Assembly: GCF_043641665.1 (NCBI RefSeq)
Contig: NC_092194.1
Span: forward strand, 12,191,298 to 12,255,297
DNA from: Enoplosus armatus
Lineage: Eukaryota > Chordata > Actinopteri > Centrarchiformes > Enoplosidae
DNA length: 64,000 nucleotides
Direction: 5' to 3'
Part shown: piece after piece, positions 1 to 21,716 of the stretch
Position numbering within the stretch: position 1 is the first letter of the stretch
Layout: each line of letters begins with the position of its first letter
Notes under the pieces: model-generated
Database searches by the model: none
What the model was told of the DNA's origin: nothing
Seen by the model: the letters and a program-made list of their open reading frames with translations, nothing else
Position numbers and translations under genes: made by a program

Positions 1-2787
1 CTCACAATGATGCAGCATGCTCATTTGTAAGGTCAACGGTTTAGAGATGCAGACTCACAGAGGCTGAGGGGAGGCTCTGTGTCTGATGCGAAAGGCTTCT
101 CAGCTCCTTTTGATGCTGCGTGTCTCATATCTAATGTTTTCGTCTGTGTTTCTGCCTGTTGGTGTTTGCAGGATTTCAGTTTAAAGTAAAACCTGAACAG
201 CGAATGAAGGGCTTTATGATTGCAGAGTTATTTTCTTGCTCCCTGCTGTGGTGTTTTTTTCTCTGTTTTTTCTCAGGGGACTCACATTTGGGAATATTTT
301 TGGACGCTCCAAAAAAAATGATTACAGGTTGATGTGTAAGCAAATCCAGCAGAAATAAAGTCAGCAGAGTTTTTAAACAAGATGCCTAAAAATCTACTAA
401 TTTAGAGGATATATAATATGGAATATTACACCAATAAAGCTGACAAACTGAAACTGACTTCTTAATATTTACAGTATTTTTCCTCTGTTTAGTCAGATGA
501 CGGATAAAGAAATACAGGACAACATGCATTTGATCCCAACTGATCACCACACACTTATAAATCTGCTTCAAAAAACTCAGAGGATAAATAATGGGTGAAC
601 GCACCAGAGGCTGCACCACTATTTGTCTGTCAAGGCATGCTGTCCATCTGAATAAGCCAATCAGAAAACGTCTCAGCGCTGACGTCACCGTCATCGAGGC
701 CATGTGTCCCCCTTTCTTTTTTTTTTTCTTTTTTTTTTTTTAGCAGGCTGAACAGTTGGATTATAAGATCATGAATTTGGGTTAGCTCCATGGACGTCAA
801 TCTGAAAATTGGTGTAAGTAATGTTAGGCAGTGTTTGTGTTTCGGATTTGTAGATCCTTCTTTACACAAAATACTAACACCTTCTGACACACAGTAAAAA
901 AACGTTTCTCAGGGGAGAGTCCAAGCAGATTTCTTTCAGCAGACGGAGGCCTATTAATGCAGGGAAATAAAAAAAAACAGGCAGTTGAGGAATAGATATA
1001 AAGTAAAGTATGACATACAATACATACATGTCTTTTGTACTTGTGACCACACTCAGCTTTCAAATGGCATCACAGCTTTACAGGTTGTGGAAAAAGTAAG
1101 CATGCTGTCACTACTAGATGGCAGAGAAAACCAGATTATTAGACTAGTTGCAGTTACTCTTTGGCTGATATCAATATTTGTGATAATCGATATACCGGCT
1201 TATTTTTTAACATAAATGCGACAACCTGAAAAGTCTGTACACTGTGACTTCTGCAGAAAATATGACTTACTTATTATTAGCATTTGCATTATCTAATGGT
1301 AACATTTCCTGCAGAAGATGCGTTGTGCAGACGTTTGAAAACGCTGAAGCACCCATGCATGACATTTCATAGAAGAAGAAGAAGGAGGAGAGAGTGGAGC
1401 GCTTATCTTTACAAACAAACAATTTTGACAAGGATCCCTTAAATTTGGTTATTAAACAATTGTGCCAAAGATATATACTGAGTGTAACCTTTTGAAAATA
1501 AACTGGGCAACTTTGTGCGTGGAACATATCTTTAATCTTATTACTTATTAGCCCACACATACATTCCTAAAAATATATGTCATATGCTAAAATCAGCTAA
1601 TAATATTGACGATATATCGGTCGGTTTCTAATAACTATAAGGCACTACATTATCATTTTGATTTCCTACTCTGCCATTATTATGATAGATTTACATTTTT
1701 TTTCTATCAATCAAAAAAAATTATATATTATTTTCTATCTGTGCAATCACTTTATTTCCCTGGCAGGAATAGGCTACCAACAATAACCTTTCATTATTTT
1801 CAAAATGACAAAATAGAAATAATTATCTACCTTGCTACAAATTTTCCTCAATCTGAATTGATGTGACAGAGGGTTTAGACGTGATACTTTTCTTAAAAAC
1901 TGGCTCAGGAATTAAAGGGAATCTTACCTCTTTCACCTTTTTACCTGACTGACTTGACTTGGCCCACATAGAGTAGACCAGGCAACGGGAACAAGCTACT
2001 CACTGTTACTTCTGTACGTGTTGTTTCAGTCACAGCACGTTAACATGCTCCCACAGTTTCACCTTAAGACCATAAACAATCGCTAGTTGTCAAACTGTAA
2101 CAGAGAGGCACGAGCTTCTCCTGTGCTTATGATCCCTCCACTTGATGGCGTCACGTTCTGGCGTTAGCCAATGAGCGATCGGCTTTTTGTTGCTTTTGTG
2201 ACAGGATGCCCTGAATTCAGTCTGTCAGACAGACAGGCAGGGACACTCTGTTCTCATGATGTACACTGTCAAGAAACATCAAGAAATCAAAAGCGTTATA
2301 CTTAAGTGCTAGGTTGTAGCAGATGATCAGGGTTAAGGGCAGGGTTGGACACACGACCTTTTAATCCCAGTGATCGAGGCGGGATTTGTGCCTGAGAGGT
2401 TTACATCAGGGTAAAAACGAATCCAAGCTATTGGAGTGAAGTCATTGGCTTACGCTTTAGTGGCGGGGCATTGCAAAGTTTACTGAGGACTGATAGCTAA
2501 GGCGAAAAGATGTTTACTGAAATGTGTACTATGTAGCGCTGTTTGATGAGACGTCGAACACGATCGGATACCTCAATGACAGGGAGAGTGTTAATGGACA
2601 AGCAAACACGTGTATCAGTCATAATGAAGTGAAAAAGTTGGTTTGTTTGGCTCATTTATGACTTTGCAGTTGGCTTTCGTTCAGCTAGCGCTAAGCTAAA
2701 GTGACGCGCGCTGCGTTGTCATTTACTATCAGCTGTAAGTTAGCTAGCTGTTAGCTGTTAGCCACCAGTGCTCAGAGCTAAGCCGAG
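1..2787. other. Upstream intergenic region of TONSL, no confident gene
   Basis: No open frame here resembles a known protein. The left edge has acceptor-like sites (ag ending at 172 and at 278) and an AATAAA at about 355, so the 3' end of a plus-strand gene entering from the left is possible but unproven. A CCAAT motif lies at 2168-2172 and short GC-richer sequence at 2690-2780 precedes the TONSL start codon, consistent with a promoter region, but no TATA box is evident. The rest is AT-rich sequence with homopolymer runs, for example at 715-740. Confidence 0.5.
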
Positions 2788-13253
<10,466 letters not shown>

Positions 13254-13670
13254 AGAGGGGAAAAACAAAACATGCTTCAGAGATGATTGCGCGTCTTAAT
13301 CACTGACACTAGTGCTACTGTGCTACTCTTTTAAGGTTTTGTTCAGTTAGCAGTGATAACTTTAATCTTCAAAAGGAGCAAACTGCACAAAAAAAATATA
13401 ACCAGTGACATGGCATCCACGGGAAGTCTGTGTAAATAGCTTACATGTTTCATGTGATTTTGTACGCCTTATTTATGTGTATCTGTCTTAAGTGCTTAAA
13501 GAGAGTTTATGTTGGCAGTGTGTTTGTGTCCTCAACCCACTGAAGTATTAAAAAAAAAAACTATTAAAGTGACTCATGATGCTTTTGTCAGTCATGTCTA
13601 TAAAGGAATTCTTTCTGGTTCATATAAATCTATATCGAATAGATTCTACATAAAATCTGCTGTCCCTTCT

Positions 13671-13671
<1 letters not shown>

Positions 13672-13703
<32 letters not shown>
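13672..13703. repeat. (CA)n microsatellite
   Basis: Simple CA dinucleotide repeat of about 32 bases downstream of TONSL. Confidence 0.95.
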
Positions 13704-13706
<3 letters not shown>

Positions 13707-14040
13707 TAAACGTTGCCCTCTTCCGTCTTCACATATGCAGCTTTGCCTGCTGGAGTTTTGCAGGGTGGTTGGTAGGAGGGTCTTTATTTTTACTCAATGT
13801 TAATGTGTGATTTGGCTCAGCAAGAGCCTCGTTGTGTTAGCTTTGAAGTCGCACCATAAATATTGTTTTTTGACCTTGAAATGTAGCTGTCATCCTGTCG
13901 ATGTTTTTTATTTTTAAGGTTTGTAAAAAAGTTTCAAAGCCCAGTGTTTTCTCTGTGAAATTTCCTGTGTGTGTGTGTGTGTGTGCGTGTAACTGAAGTG
14001 AAAGAGTTAATCATCAGAATTGGAGTTGGAGGTTTTCACA

Positions 14041-14062
14041 GGGTTAGGGTTAGGGTTAGGGT
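14041..14062. repeat. Short interstitial telomere-like repeat (GGGTTA)n
   Basis: Three and a half tandem copies of the vertebrate telomere hexamer, written GGGTTA on the plus strand, lie between TONSL and NK-lysin 1. The run is too short to imply a former chromosome end; such short tracts can arise at repaired breaks. Confidence 0.9.
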
Positions 14063-14509
14063 AGCAGATGCAATTGGCAATTAGATGCAATTTTAAACTG
14101 ACACTGTGTCCAGCCCGACAAAAAACATTCATAAAATTTGAAATGCAAACATTTATTGATATCATCTGTGCACAGATACAGAAATGGAAATCAACATTAA
14201 AGTCAGTACAAAGTGAAAAAGATTGCAACACAAAGTAAAAGTAGTGGCAAAAGAAAAGCTTGTGGTTTATGTTTTTCTTACAGATTTAATTATTATCCGT
14301 GCAGTCAATGGTCCATATATAAAAAATGGAAATGGAATTAAATTCCAAAGTTGTATTTTTCTGTCCAACCTTCCACAAATAAAAAATTAGAAAAACTCCA
14401 AAATCTTAATTATTCATTAATCTGACGAACAAAAAAATTAATTTTAGAAAATTTTAGAAAATTTTCATTTGTATTTGGAAAATTTAACTGGCTGACACAC
14501 AACGTCACG

Positions 14510-15801
14510 TCAGGGATATTGATTCATCTCAATGTGTGAATCCTTGTCGCTTGGATGAAAGAGCAGGTCCAACACGTCCTTTGGCCTAAAGAGAGCACAT
14601 CAGAACAACAAGGAAAGATCAAAATAATTCAAATGTACCAGAGCATAAAAGTAGCAATACCACACTATAAAAATACTCCTGCATTCAAACTTATCAGTAT
14701 TACCGACAATGACATGAATTGAAATCTATCTAAATGTAGTGAGGTAACTCACTTGCAGGCTCCAGCGTTGACGCAGATCGTCCTCACGTCGTCGGTGGTA
14801 GTGAGCTCCTCGACTAACTCTCCGAGGTGTGCCTTCACAAATTTGCTGCACAGGCGTTTAAGGAGGCCGATTTTGTCGCAGACGGACATCAACTTTGATG
14901 TCAGACTCTGTGGGAGCAGAAATCAGGTTATCGCTCCTACAATGCACCGACTACATCATCAGGCTTACTGAGCTCTTCCTTTACCTCTGCTGTGGCGTTA
15001 GGTCCAATGGTTTTCTTCACCTTGTTTAAAGCCCACTTGCACGCCCAGCATACACCTGGAAGCTGCAGGTGAAAGTGACACGTGCTTTTAATACTCAACA
15101 TTATATAACTATATCAACTATAACTATAACGCCACGTGTTAAACTTCTGTAACTGGTTCAACTGGTGGCAATATAATACAATATAACTATACAGAATAAC
15201 ATTCACATTGCTGACATACATTAATAAACACTTAAATGTGTCCTTATATCTGCTCACAGCCACATTATATTGTGTTATAAATAGTATAAATATGTTATAA
15301 ATAGTCTATATATTGCTTATAAATGCTAAATAGGGGTTTCCAGCTCCTTTAACCATCTCATGACCCCTCAGATTTATCTTGTGACCACTAGAGGGACCTG
15401 ACCCTAAGGGTTAGTTAAAACCTGCAGAATGAGTACTTTTACTTTTGACAATAGTACATTCTGCTTCTGTATTTTTAATGAAGTGAATGAACATGAAATA
15501 TGTGACGCTTCGTTAATAGTCTAACATTTTGTCATCTGATATTTGAAGATGAATGCTGGACTATCAGAACCACGTTACCTTGCCGGCCTCCACGGAGACT
15601 TCCACTTCCACCTGCTCGTCATCATCAATGTTGACCTTGAAGCTTCTCCCGTGGACCGTCCACACTGTGAAGAGACAAAACACAAGATGCTGATGTACAC
15701 TTTAAATGATAAAGGCAATGTTGTAGAATCTAACACATTCTGCAAAACGCACCTGAACATGTCACCAGGACGCACACAAGGAGGACTGAAGAGGTTTCCA
15801 T
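14510..15801 (-). CDS. NK-lysin-like antimicrobial peptide, copy 1 (six-cysteine saposin fold)
   Basis: Five coding exons on the minus strand, in transcript order: 15801-15753, 15664-15579, 15062-14985, 14907-14753, 14585-14510. They join into 147 codons plus TGA. Residues 1 to about 22 form a hydrophobic signal peptide, followed by an acidic propiece (IDDDEQVEVEV) and a saposin-B domain. Cysteines 50, 53, 81, 91, 116 and 122 have the family spacing expected for disulfides C50-C122, C53-C116 and C81-C91. An N-glycosylation motif NAT starts at 67, and the core (residues 72-105) is lysine- and arginine-rich. NK-lysins and granulysin are lytic peptides stored in granules of cytotoxic T and NK cells that permeabilise microbial membranes. 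A TATA box lies about 50 bases upstream of the ATG. It is the best preserved of three tandem copies. The exact paralog symbol cannot be assigned from sequence alone. Confidence 0.93.
15340..15415. repeat. Dispersed teleost repeat fragment in NK-lysin 1 intron
   Basis: Sequence containing 'catgacccctcag' and 'cttgtgaccactagag' resembles a repeat common in fish genomes, recognised from memory. It sits between the second and third coding exons of NK-lysin copy 1. No coding content. Confidence 0.4.
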
Positions 15802-15850
15802 TGCTGGCAGTGAGCGGTGGTGGTCTTTGAGTGTCTGGTGATAACACACC

Positions 15851-15857
15851 TTTTATA
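15851..15857 (-). promoter_or_regulatory. TATA box of NK-lysin copy 1
   Basis: Minus-strand TATAAAA lies 50 bases upstream of the ATG at 15801, predicting a transcription start near 15825 and a very short 5' leader. The position and motif are canonical, but no transcript evidence was available. Confidence 0.75.
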
Positions 15858-16074
15858 CACAGCAGAGGTGAGGGGGCCCAGTCAGCAACAGTCGAGCAAC
15901 AAGCCTTGCACGGAAATTCAAACCACAACCGGTGTGTGGTCACATTCTGAAGCTCTCCTGTGGTTTTGAGGCGACCAACACTACCCACTTATCTAGGCTG
16001 TCATCTTTTCCTTTCATTACTGAGTAGCGTGTAAGGAAATGATGTGTTGAAGTCGCAGTGTTTGTGCCACACTT

Positions 16075-16600
16075 TGACAAACAAGACTAAGACTGTACCG
16101 CCATGCTGGCAGCTCTGGGAGGCTGTAGTAACACCTGTGCTTTGAGCTAAACATGCTAACGTTTGCCTACTAGCACTAAACACAGTACAGCTGAGGCTGA
16201 GGGGGGTGTCATTAGGTTTGCAGGTTTTTAATAAGAGACCAAAGTATTGCATGCAGCCTAATGGTTAAGGTGCATACCACACAACACCAGCACGCAGATC
16301 GATTGCAGCTGAGGACCTTTGTCGGTGTCTCTCCCTGTGTTTCCTGTCTCTGTCGACTGTCTAAATAAAGGCCAAAAAATAATCTTGTAACAAAAAAGGA
16401 ACGTATTAGAAGAGCTAAAATTTTTGACCTGTTAGTAGCACTAGGGTAAAAGTTAAGGGATCACCTAAGTTAAATTGTGAAAAAAATTGTTCCTGAGAGG
16501 GACCTGATTATCTCTACCGAATTTCAAGGCAATCCTTCCAATGTGGACTTTATGGTGGTGCTAGAGGAAAAGTCAGAGGATCAGTACATTCAGTGGGTTT
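16075..16600. repeat. Dispersed repeat (family A) interrupted by a SINE
   Basis: The left part (16075-16250, 'gccatgctggcagctctg', 'gtacagctgaggctgag', 'accaaagtattg') and right part (16410-16600, 'gttaagggatcacc', 'aggcaatccttccaatg', 'gctagaggaaaagtcag') belong to one dispersed repeat recognised from memory of fish genomes. They are split by the SINE at 16252-16385. Related fragments occur at 49880-50035 and 62815-63030 in this window. Confidence 0.65.
16252..16385 (+). mobile_element. tRNA-derived SINE
   Basis: The 5' part 'gcctaatggttaaggtgca' is A-box-like, and a B-box-like 'agatcgattgc' follows at about 16295-16307. A pyrimidine-rich body and a tail with 'aataaaggccaaaaaataat' complete the SINE structure. 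It is inserted inside an older repeat. A short similarity between flanking 'agtattg' and 'cgtatta' may be the remains of the target-site duplication. Confidence 0.7.
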
Positions 16601-16639
16601 TATCCTTTACTTTTCTTGGCCTTTATCGGCCAAAAATCT

Positions 16640-16790
16640 AGTAAGTGCACCTTGAGTTAAAGGAATTGAGTAGATCGATACCACTCTCATGCCTGTATGG
16701 TAAATATGAAGGTACAGCCAGCAGCCGCTTAGCTTAGCTTAGCATAAACACTCTGCTGGCCGCCTTGCAACCTCAAGGTAACGACAAGAC
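16640..16790 (+). repeat. Partial copy of palindromic dispersed repeat (family B)
   Basis: Contains 'gataccactctcatgcctgt' and repeated 'ttagcttagcttagcataa', matching the family represented by a larger inverted structure at 58672-59396. Only one arm fragment is present here. Confidence 0.6.
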
Positions 16791-17045
16791 TCCATGTTTT
16801 CATTTACTGATATGCATATTTAAATAAAAATTGTTTTACTTCTTTACTAACATTGATTCCATTTATGCTTTTAAAAGCAGAGTCGATGTCTGAAGATAAT
16901 CTACAACTACATAAGTCAGTAATGAAAAGAATTACATCCATATATGAGCTTTATTGCAAAAATACAACAACAAGCACACAGGAAATAAGTTGAATCATTA
17001 CTCGTACACCTCAGTCCATTGTGTGACAGAGATGCATTGTGTGTA

Positions 17046-19867
17046 CTATTGATAGACAGGTTTATTCCTCTTGCAGAGTTTCAGTTTAACACATATTGTA
17101 CATGGAGACCCGAGGGTTGCTATGGCGTCAATCAGTTTGTTTTTGAACTTTCTGACGATCGTCTTGCAGGCAGATCTGATGAGTCGACATTTCACTCGAT
17201 TGCAGACGTTGTTCAGCAGCTGCCTGATTTTTGCCTTCAAGTAAAAACAAGCAAAACATTTGACTAAGTAGCACATAAAATGGAAACCTTTTTTTATTCA
17301 GTAACGGTGAGGTTGATGGACTGATTAATTATAAAAGCATCTTCAAATCAGAAGAATAAATGTTTATAAAGCAAAATATACTGTCTGATGTTTGCTATAC
17401 CGAACTACTCAGATTGTCCTTTTGCAAAGAAATAAAAGCAGATGAAGATAACAGATCCCTCACTGAGATGACTGTAACGGATCAAATCATAATTCTTATT
17501 AAAACCCCACGTAAACCCACAACCCATCAAAAAAATCCAATTCAATTTATTAATTTACAGCAAAAACTTCACAAAGAAAAAAATAATAAACAATGTCTGT
17601 TCTCTCCGATATCTTTCCTGTAGACAGTTCTTGTCAAAGTTTTCAGCTGATGACCCCTTTAAAATGAAGCTCTATCTGCTTGAGACCCTTCATCACGGGT
17701 TGTGGCCTCAGTGTAGACGTGTACAGTTGTGAGCAGTTCAGAATTCCACAAGAAAAATAACAAAAATTAGATGAAAGCTTTAGGAAATAAAAATAATTCC
17801 TGCTGTAGAGCATATGATAACTTGAATGTATACTATATGTAGACTTTGTTTACCCAAAATGCGTCCAAAATGTGTTATTTGTCATTATTCCAAACTTTAT
17901 CTCCAAAAACTCCCAAACCCTCCTCTACAGGGGGACATTTTTGGGCGCCATAACAAAATCAACGGGAGCTTTGGAGTTAATCAGTGAACACAGTGAGCAT
18001 ATTTAATTTATCATTTATTTATACATCCTAATTAATTCATACATCATGTAGAGACAAGCTAAGAAAACCAATAGAAAGCGTTGATGTGGAGCTTTCACAC
18101 ACACTCTCTCACTGTCTGTAGAACATAATGAATAAATAAATAAATAAATTTTTACAACTTTGAATTATCAGTATTGTCAGTGGTTTACAGGCATACATAT
18201 ACTTTCAATGAAAAAGGAGCAAAAACGCGCGTACATTAAAAAAGACTGTATTATAGTTTTATTTCTTACATTTTTCTGCTGTATTTGTGTATATAAATAG
18301 TATTTTTTTGCAAGCATGAACTGTATAACATTTTGAGTGATTATCACTTAAGATTTATATATTTTTATAGGCATATATTATCGTATATGTTGGGTTCCTG
18401 GCACTTTTAAAGTTGTTAAATTGACAAAATCCATGCATGTGGGGTAAGGACAGTTTAATTGGTGCTAAACATAAACAAAATTGAATGCATAGAGTGTCGG
18501 CATAAATAAACTAAACGGACCCTGGACTCTGGAGGGTTATTAAACGCTTTCACTATAGAAAAATGTGAACACAAGAGTCCAGTGAGAGTTCATCATTTGA
18601 ATTTGGTCAGGGAGCCTCAGTCAGGCTATGAATATACCAAAAAACGTATTTTGGATTCATTACCTTTGAACGATCACCACCTATTTTCTGCTTCACTTTG
18701 GACACGATGGATTTACAGGCACGACAGGAGCCTGGGAAAGCTCCATCCTGCAATATCTGATATGAAAAAAGGTTTTACTTCATTCAAAGAAAGAATGATA
18801 AGAAAGAAGATATGTTTTGATATAATATCAACATCATATACATACTATATGGACAAAAGTATTGCGCCACTCCTCTTAATCATTGAATTCAGGTGTTTCA
18901 TTCAGTCCCATTGCCACAGGTGTATAAAATCAAGCACCTAGCCATGCAGTCTGCCTTTACAAACATTTGTGAAAGAATGGGTCGTTCTAAAAAGCTCAGT
19001 GAATTTGAACGTGGTACTGTAATAGGATGCCACCGTTGTCAGTTCATGAAATTTCTTCTCTCCTAGATATTCCACGATCAACTGTAAGTGGTATTATTGC
19101 AAAGTGGAAACGTTTAGGAACCACAGCAACTCAGCCACAAAGTGGCAGACCACGTAATGTTACAGAGCGGGGTCGCCGAGTGCTGAGGCGCATAGTGTGT
19201 AAAAGCCACCAAAGCTCTGCTGACTCAATAACTGCAGAGCTCCAAACCAGCTCTGGCATTAATATCAGCACCAAAACTGTGTGCCGGGAGCTTCATGGCA
19301 TGGGTTTCCATGGCCGAGCAGCTGCATGCAAGCCTTACATCACCAAGCACAATGCCACTAGACTCTGGAGCAGTGGAAACGTGTTCTGTGGAGTGACGAA
19401 TCACGCTTCTCTATCTGGCAGTCTGATGGACGAGTCTGGGTTTGGCGAATGCCAGGAGAACGTTACCTGCCTGACTGCATTATGCCAACTGTAAAGTTGT
19501 GTAGGTGGCCCAATACTTTAGTCCATATAGTGTATGTTGTCATGTAGTCAAGAGTCATGTAGTAGCATGTTGACACAGCACGTCTAAACAGGAGAAGAGG
19601 GCTGACGTTTTCTCTTGAAATTCATCAGGTTGTGTTTGTGACATATTGTCTCACCTCCTCTGTACGACGGTCTGCTCTCTCCCTCACATTGTGTTTTGAC
19701 TCAGATGGAAAATCCTCCTCCTCTTCAGTTTGGACCTCCAGAGACTTAACAGTAGCTGAAAATAAAATATGTCTCAGAATATACTTTACTTAGAAGGAAA
19801 ATGGGGTAAATAATGTTGTTTTCTTACTTGCGAAGAGCAGGAGGAGAGCAATGGTGATGGCTGTCAT
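17046..19867 (-). CDS. NK-lysin-like peptide, copy 2 (eight-cysteine, highly basic)
   Basis: Four coding exons in transcript order: 19867-19828, 19755-19655, 18756-18664, 17234-17046, giving 140 codons plus TAG. Exon 3 could instead start at 18747, three codons later, because two AGs lie nine bases apart; both are in frame, and I chose the first AG after the pyrimidine tract. Residues 1 to about 18 are a hydrophobic signal peptide, followed by an acidic propiece (EEEEDF near 23-28) and a saposin-like core. Cysteines are 58, 61, 89, 94, 101, 123, 126 and 132. Six correspond to the family pattern; C94 and C123 are extra, and the C89-C101 gap is longer than in copy 1. The last 62 residues contain about 16 K/R and one acidic residue. 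Unlike copy 1, the last exon carries both the domain end and the stop, with no extra tail exon. A Tc1-like element occupies intron 2. A membrane-active peptide is inferred; expression is unknown. Confidence 0.85.
17630..17755. repeat. Dispersed teleost repeat in NK-lysin 2 intron 3
   Basis: Contains 'gatgacccctttaaaatgaa' and 'ggttgtggcctcagtgtaga', which I recognise as part of a fish dispersed repeat. It lies in the 1.4 kb intron between the third and fourth exons of NK-lysin copy 2. No coding content. Confidence 0.4.
18843..19532 (+). mobile_element. Tc1/mariner-like DNA transposon, internally deleted
   Basis: Inverted ends pair closely: 18845-18870 (starting ctatatggac) against 19505-19530 (ending gtccatatag), with two or three mismatches, and TA dinucleotides flank the element. 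At about 690 bases it is roughly half the usual length of an autonomous Tc1 element. It lies in intron 2 of NK-lysin copy 2 in the opposite orientation to that gene. Confidence 0.9.
18977..19494 (+). pseudogene. Broken Tc1-like transposase remnant
   Basis: A start at 18977 ([19 protein letters not shown]) resembles the N terminus of Tc1-family transposases but shifts frame near 19035. The second frame, open from 19027 to 19494, continues with a helix-turn-helix region ([19 protein letters not shown]) and the GRPR-type motif (SGRPRNV). Much of the DDE catalytic region is missing and another frame change occurs near 19370, so no functional enzyme can be made. The copy appears old but recognisable. 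Confidence 0.88.
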
Positions 19868-20927
19868 CCTCAGAGCTTTCTGCAGCTTCTCCTTCTGTGG
19901 CTTTTCATGCCGTTTTAAAGCTTCTGCTCAAACACGTCTCAGCACTTTTCTTGCCACAAGTGTAGTGGCACTTGCAAAAGTCAAACACTGCGTTTTTTAA
20001 ATGCTTTGCAAAGCAGTATTTAAAATCTACTTTTTAAAAGAAACAAATGCAGATTTGTTTGATTTTATACCCCAATGAACCCGTTATTGCACAGAAAAAA
20101 AGTATATGACGTATTATTTACCCTTCCCATCTTCTTAAAAATCCCAGTTTAGTGCACCAAAATGTGAGGATACTGTTGTGAGAGAGACCTGATCAACACA
20201 TGACTTTCATGTGACGTGTTTCCAGACAACGATGAACAATCCTCAGAAGGACTTCATTACACAACTGGAATGAAAAATAAGTTAGTTTAATCCTGAATTT
20301 GAACAGTTTTAACAGTAAACAAGCTCAGGCAGTGGGCTATGTTTGTGATTCGAGGGTGCAAAGTCCCCAGTGCAGTCAGATCCACCTGTGAGCTCACTGA
20401 GCATGTCAACTGACTTCTTCTTTTTCTTTAAGACTTTCTTTGTAGCCAATGATTTCTATTCATTACATCATCTGATGTCTAATACACAAATCTAGACTAA
20501 TGTCACCAGAGTCTCTGTTTTGAAACGTCAGATTAGCAACATGAGACTGAAAGGGAGAGCGAGTACATGGATGTGTGCTGTCAGTGGAACATCCTCACTT
20601 CCCTTTGACAGTTTAAACCCTACAAGTACATTGTTCCCATCCAATTGTAACTTTTAATTATTTGCCAGGTTATATTTGTTTTATAGGTATTTTATCTTTT
20701 ATCTTTTAAAAGTAACAAGCAAATAAGAGAAAAATGTTGTTTTGTTTGTTGTGTTTTTAAGTGAGCTACCATAGCATTAGCCTAAAGTTGAATAGACTTT
20801 AAATATCTTACCATCAGTGTATGTAAGGAAATGAGAGGAAGAAACGCTGCATGAGTATGAAAACAAACAGCTTCCTTTATTGCAAAGGCAAGAACACATT
20901 GTAAAATCAGAACTTCGTCTGTAGTGT
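19868..20927. other. Intergenic DNA between NK-lysin copies 2 and 3
   Basis: This holds the 5' flank of copy 2. A TTTAAAA motif on the minus strand at about 19913-19919 may serve as a TATA-like element about 45 bases upstream of the ATG. Parts of it (around 19940-20010 and 20505-20560) resemble the flank of copy 3, indicating that the duplication unit included upstream DNA. No coding exon was seen. Confidence 0.5.
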
Positions 20928-21529
20928 CTACACACAAGGAGGTGTTTTTTTAATGCAGAGTTTCCCTTTTTTGCACACAGTTTTGGGATCTTCACCATCA
21001 GCTACGACCTCACTCAGTTTGTCTTTGACCTCTCCGGTGATCTTCTTGCAGGCGGCCTCCACCTTATGATGGGGACACTGGTGTGATTCATGGTGTTCAA
21101 TCAGTATATATCTCTAAGGGTCCAGTGGATTATTCCACCCCACCAAAGAAATCTTCATATGAACAACAATTAACTACAATTAAATAATTTACAAAAATAC
21201 ATAACTTAGAAACACTTGAACACTGTCATTCTTAAGGAACTTTACTATTGACCCAAACACCCCAAATATGGTATTATGTCCACAAAATGAGTTATTTGTC
21301 ATAATCCTAAAGCTTATCTATGACAAAATCATTTTTGAGTTCTCTAACTAAATTAAGGAGCGAAAAAATGAGTGAAAATGAATGTTTGGGTCTGACTTAG
21401 TTAGCTTATGCAATGAGGAAGGGGCTCTTCATTTAATTTATTTTATGATGCTGCACTTCATTACCTTAGAGGTGTCATCGCCCATCTTCTGCTTCACTTT
21501 GACAATAGACTTACAGCCACTACAAAGAT

Positions 21530-21559
21530 CTTGCAAACCTCCATCTTGCAAACCTCCAT
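21530..21559. repeat. 15-base tandem duplication in NK-lysin copy 3
   Basis: Two perfect 15-base units (cttgcaaacctccat) lie head to tail inside the exon-3 homolog of copy 3. The duplication adds five codons without breaking frame. Copy 2 has a single diverged equivalent. Confidence 0.9.
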
Positions 21560-21690
21560 CTTGCAATATCTGACACAAAACAAGTTTGTTAATGAATGAT
21601 AAAACTGATCAAATGTTAATGAATGAAAGTATCAACTTCTTCAGGTTGTGTTTGTGTGCGTCATCTCACTTCCACTGCATGATGGTCTGC

Positions 21691-21716
21691 TCTCTCTCTC
21701 TCTCTCTCTCTCTCTC
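21691..21716. repeat. (TC)n microsatellite replacing signal-peptide region of NK-lysin copy 3
   Basis: Thirteen TC units (GA on the coding strand) join the first ten codons directly to the end of exon 2 in NK-lysin copy 3. The corresponding stretch of copy 2 contains the rest of exon 1, an intron of about 70 bases and most of exon 2. Confidence 0.9.

Larger units (their letters stand above)
13254..14509. other. Convergent intergenic region, TONSL 3' side and NK-lysin 1 3' side
   Basis: This stretch separates the stop codons of two convergent genes. TONSL 3' UTR probably occupies its left part; ATTAAA variants of the poly(A) signal occur at about 13548 and 13562, and no AATAAA is present nearby. 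It holds a CA run at 13672-13703, a short GT run at about 13968-13986 and a telomere-like run at 14041-14062. No further coding sequence was seen. Confidence 0.6.
15860..17045. other. Intergenic DNA between NK-lysin copies 1 and 2
   Basis: Apart from the listed repeats, no coding exon was recognised. It contains the 5' flank of copy 1 and the 3' flank of copy 2, both on the minus strand. Confidence 0.5.

Noticed and set aside
18747..18756. Loss of the exon 3 acceptor in NK-lysin copy 3 (AG to AA) as an inactivating change
   Set aside because: The upstream AG nine bases earlier is intact in both copies and in frame, so the change need not affect splicing.
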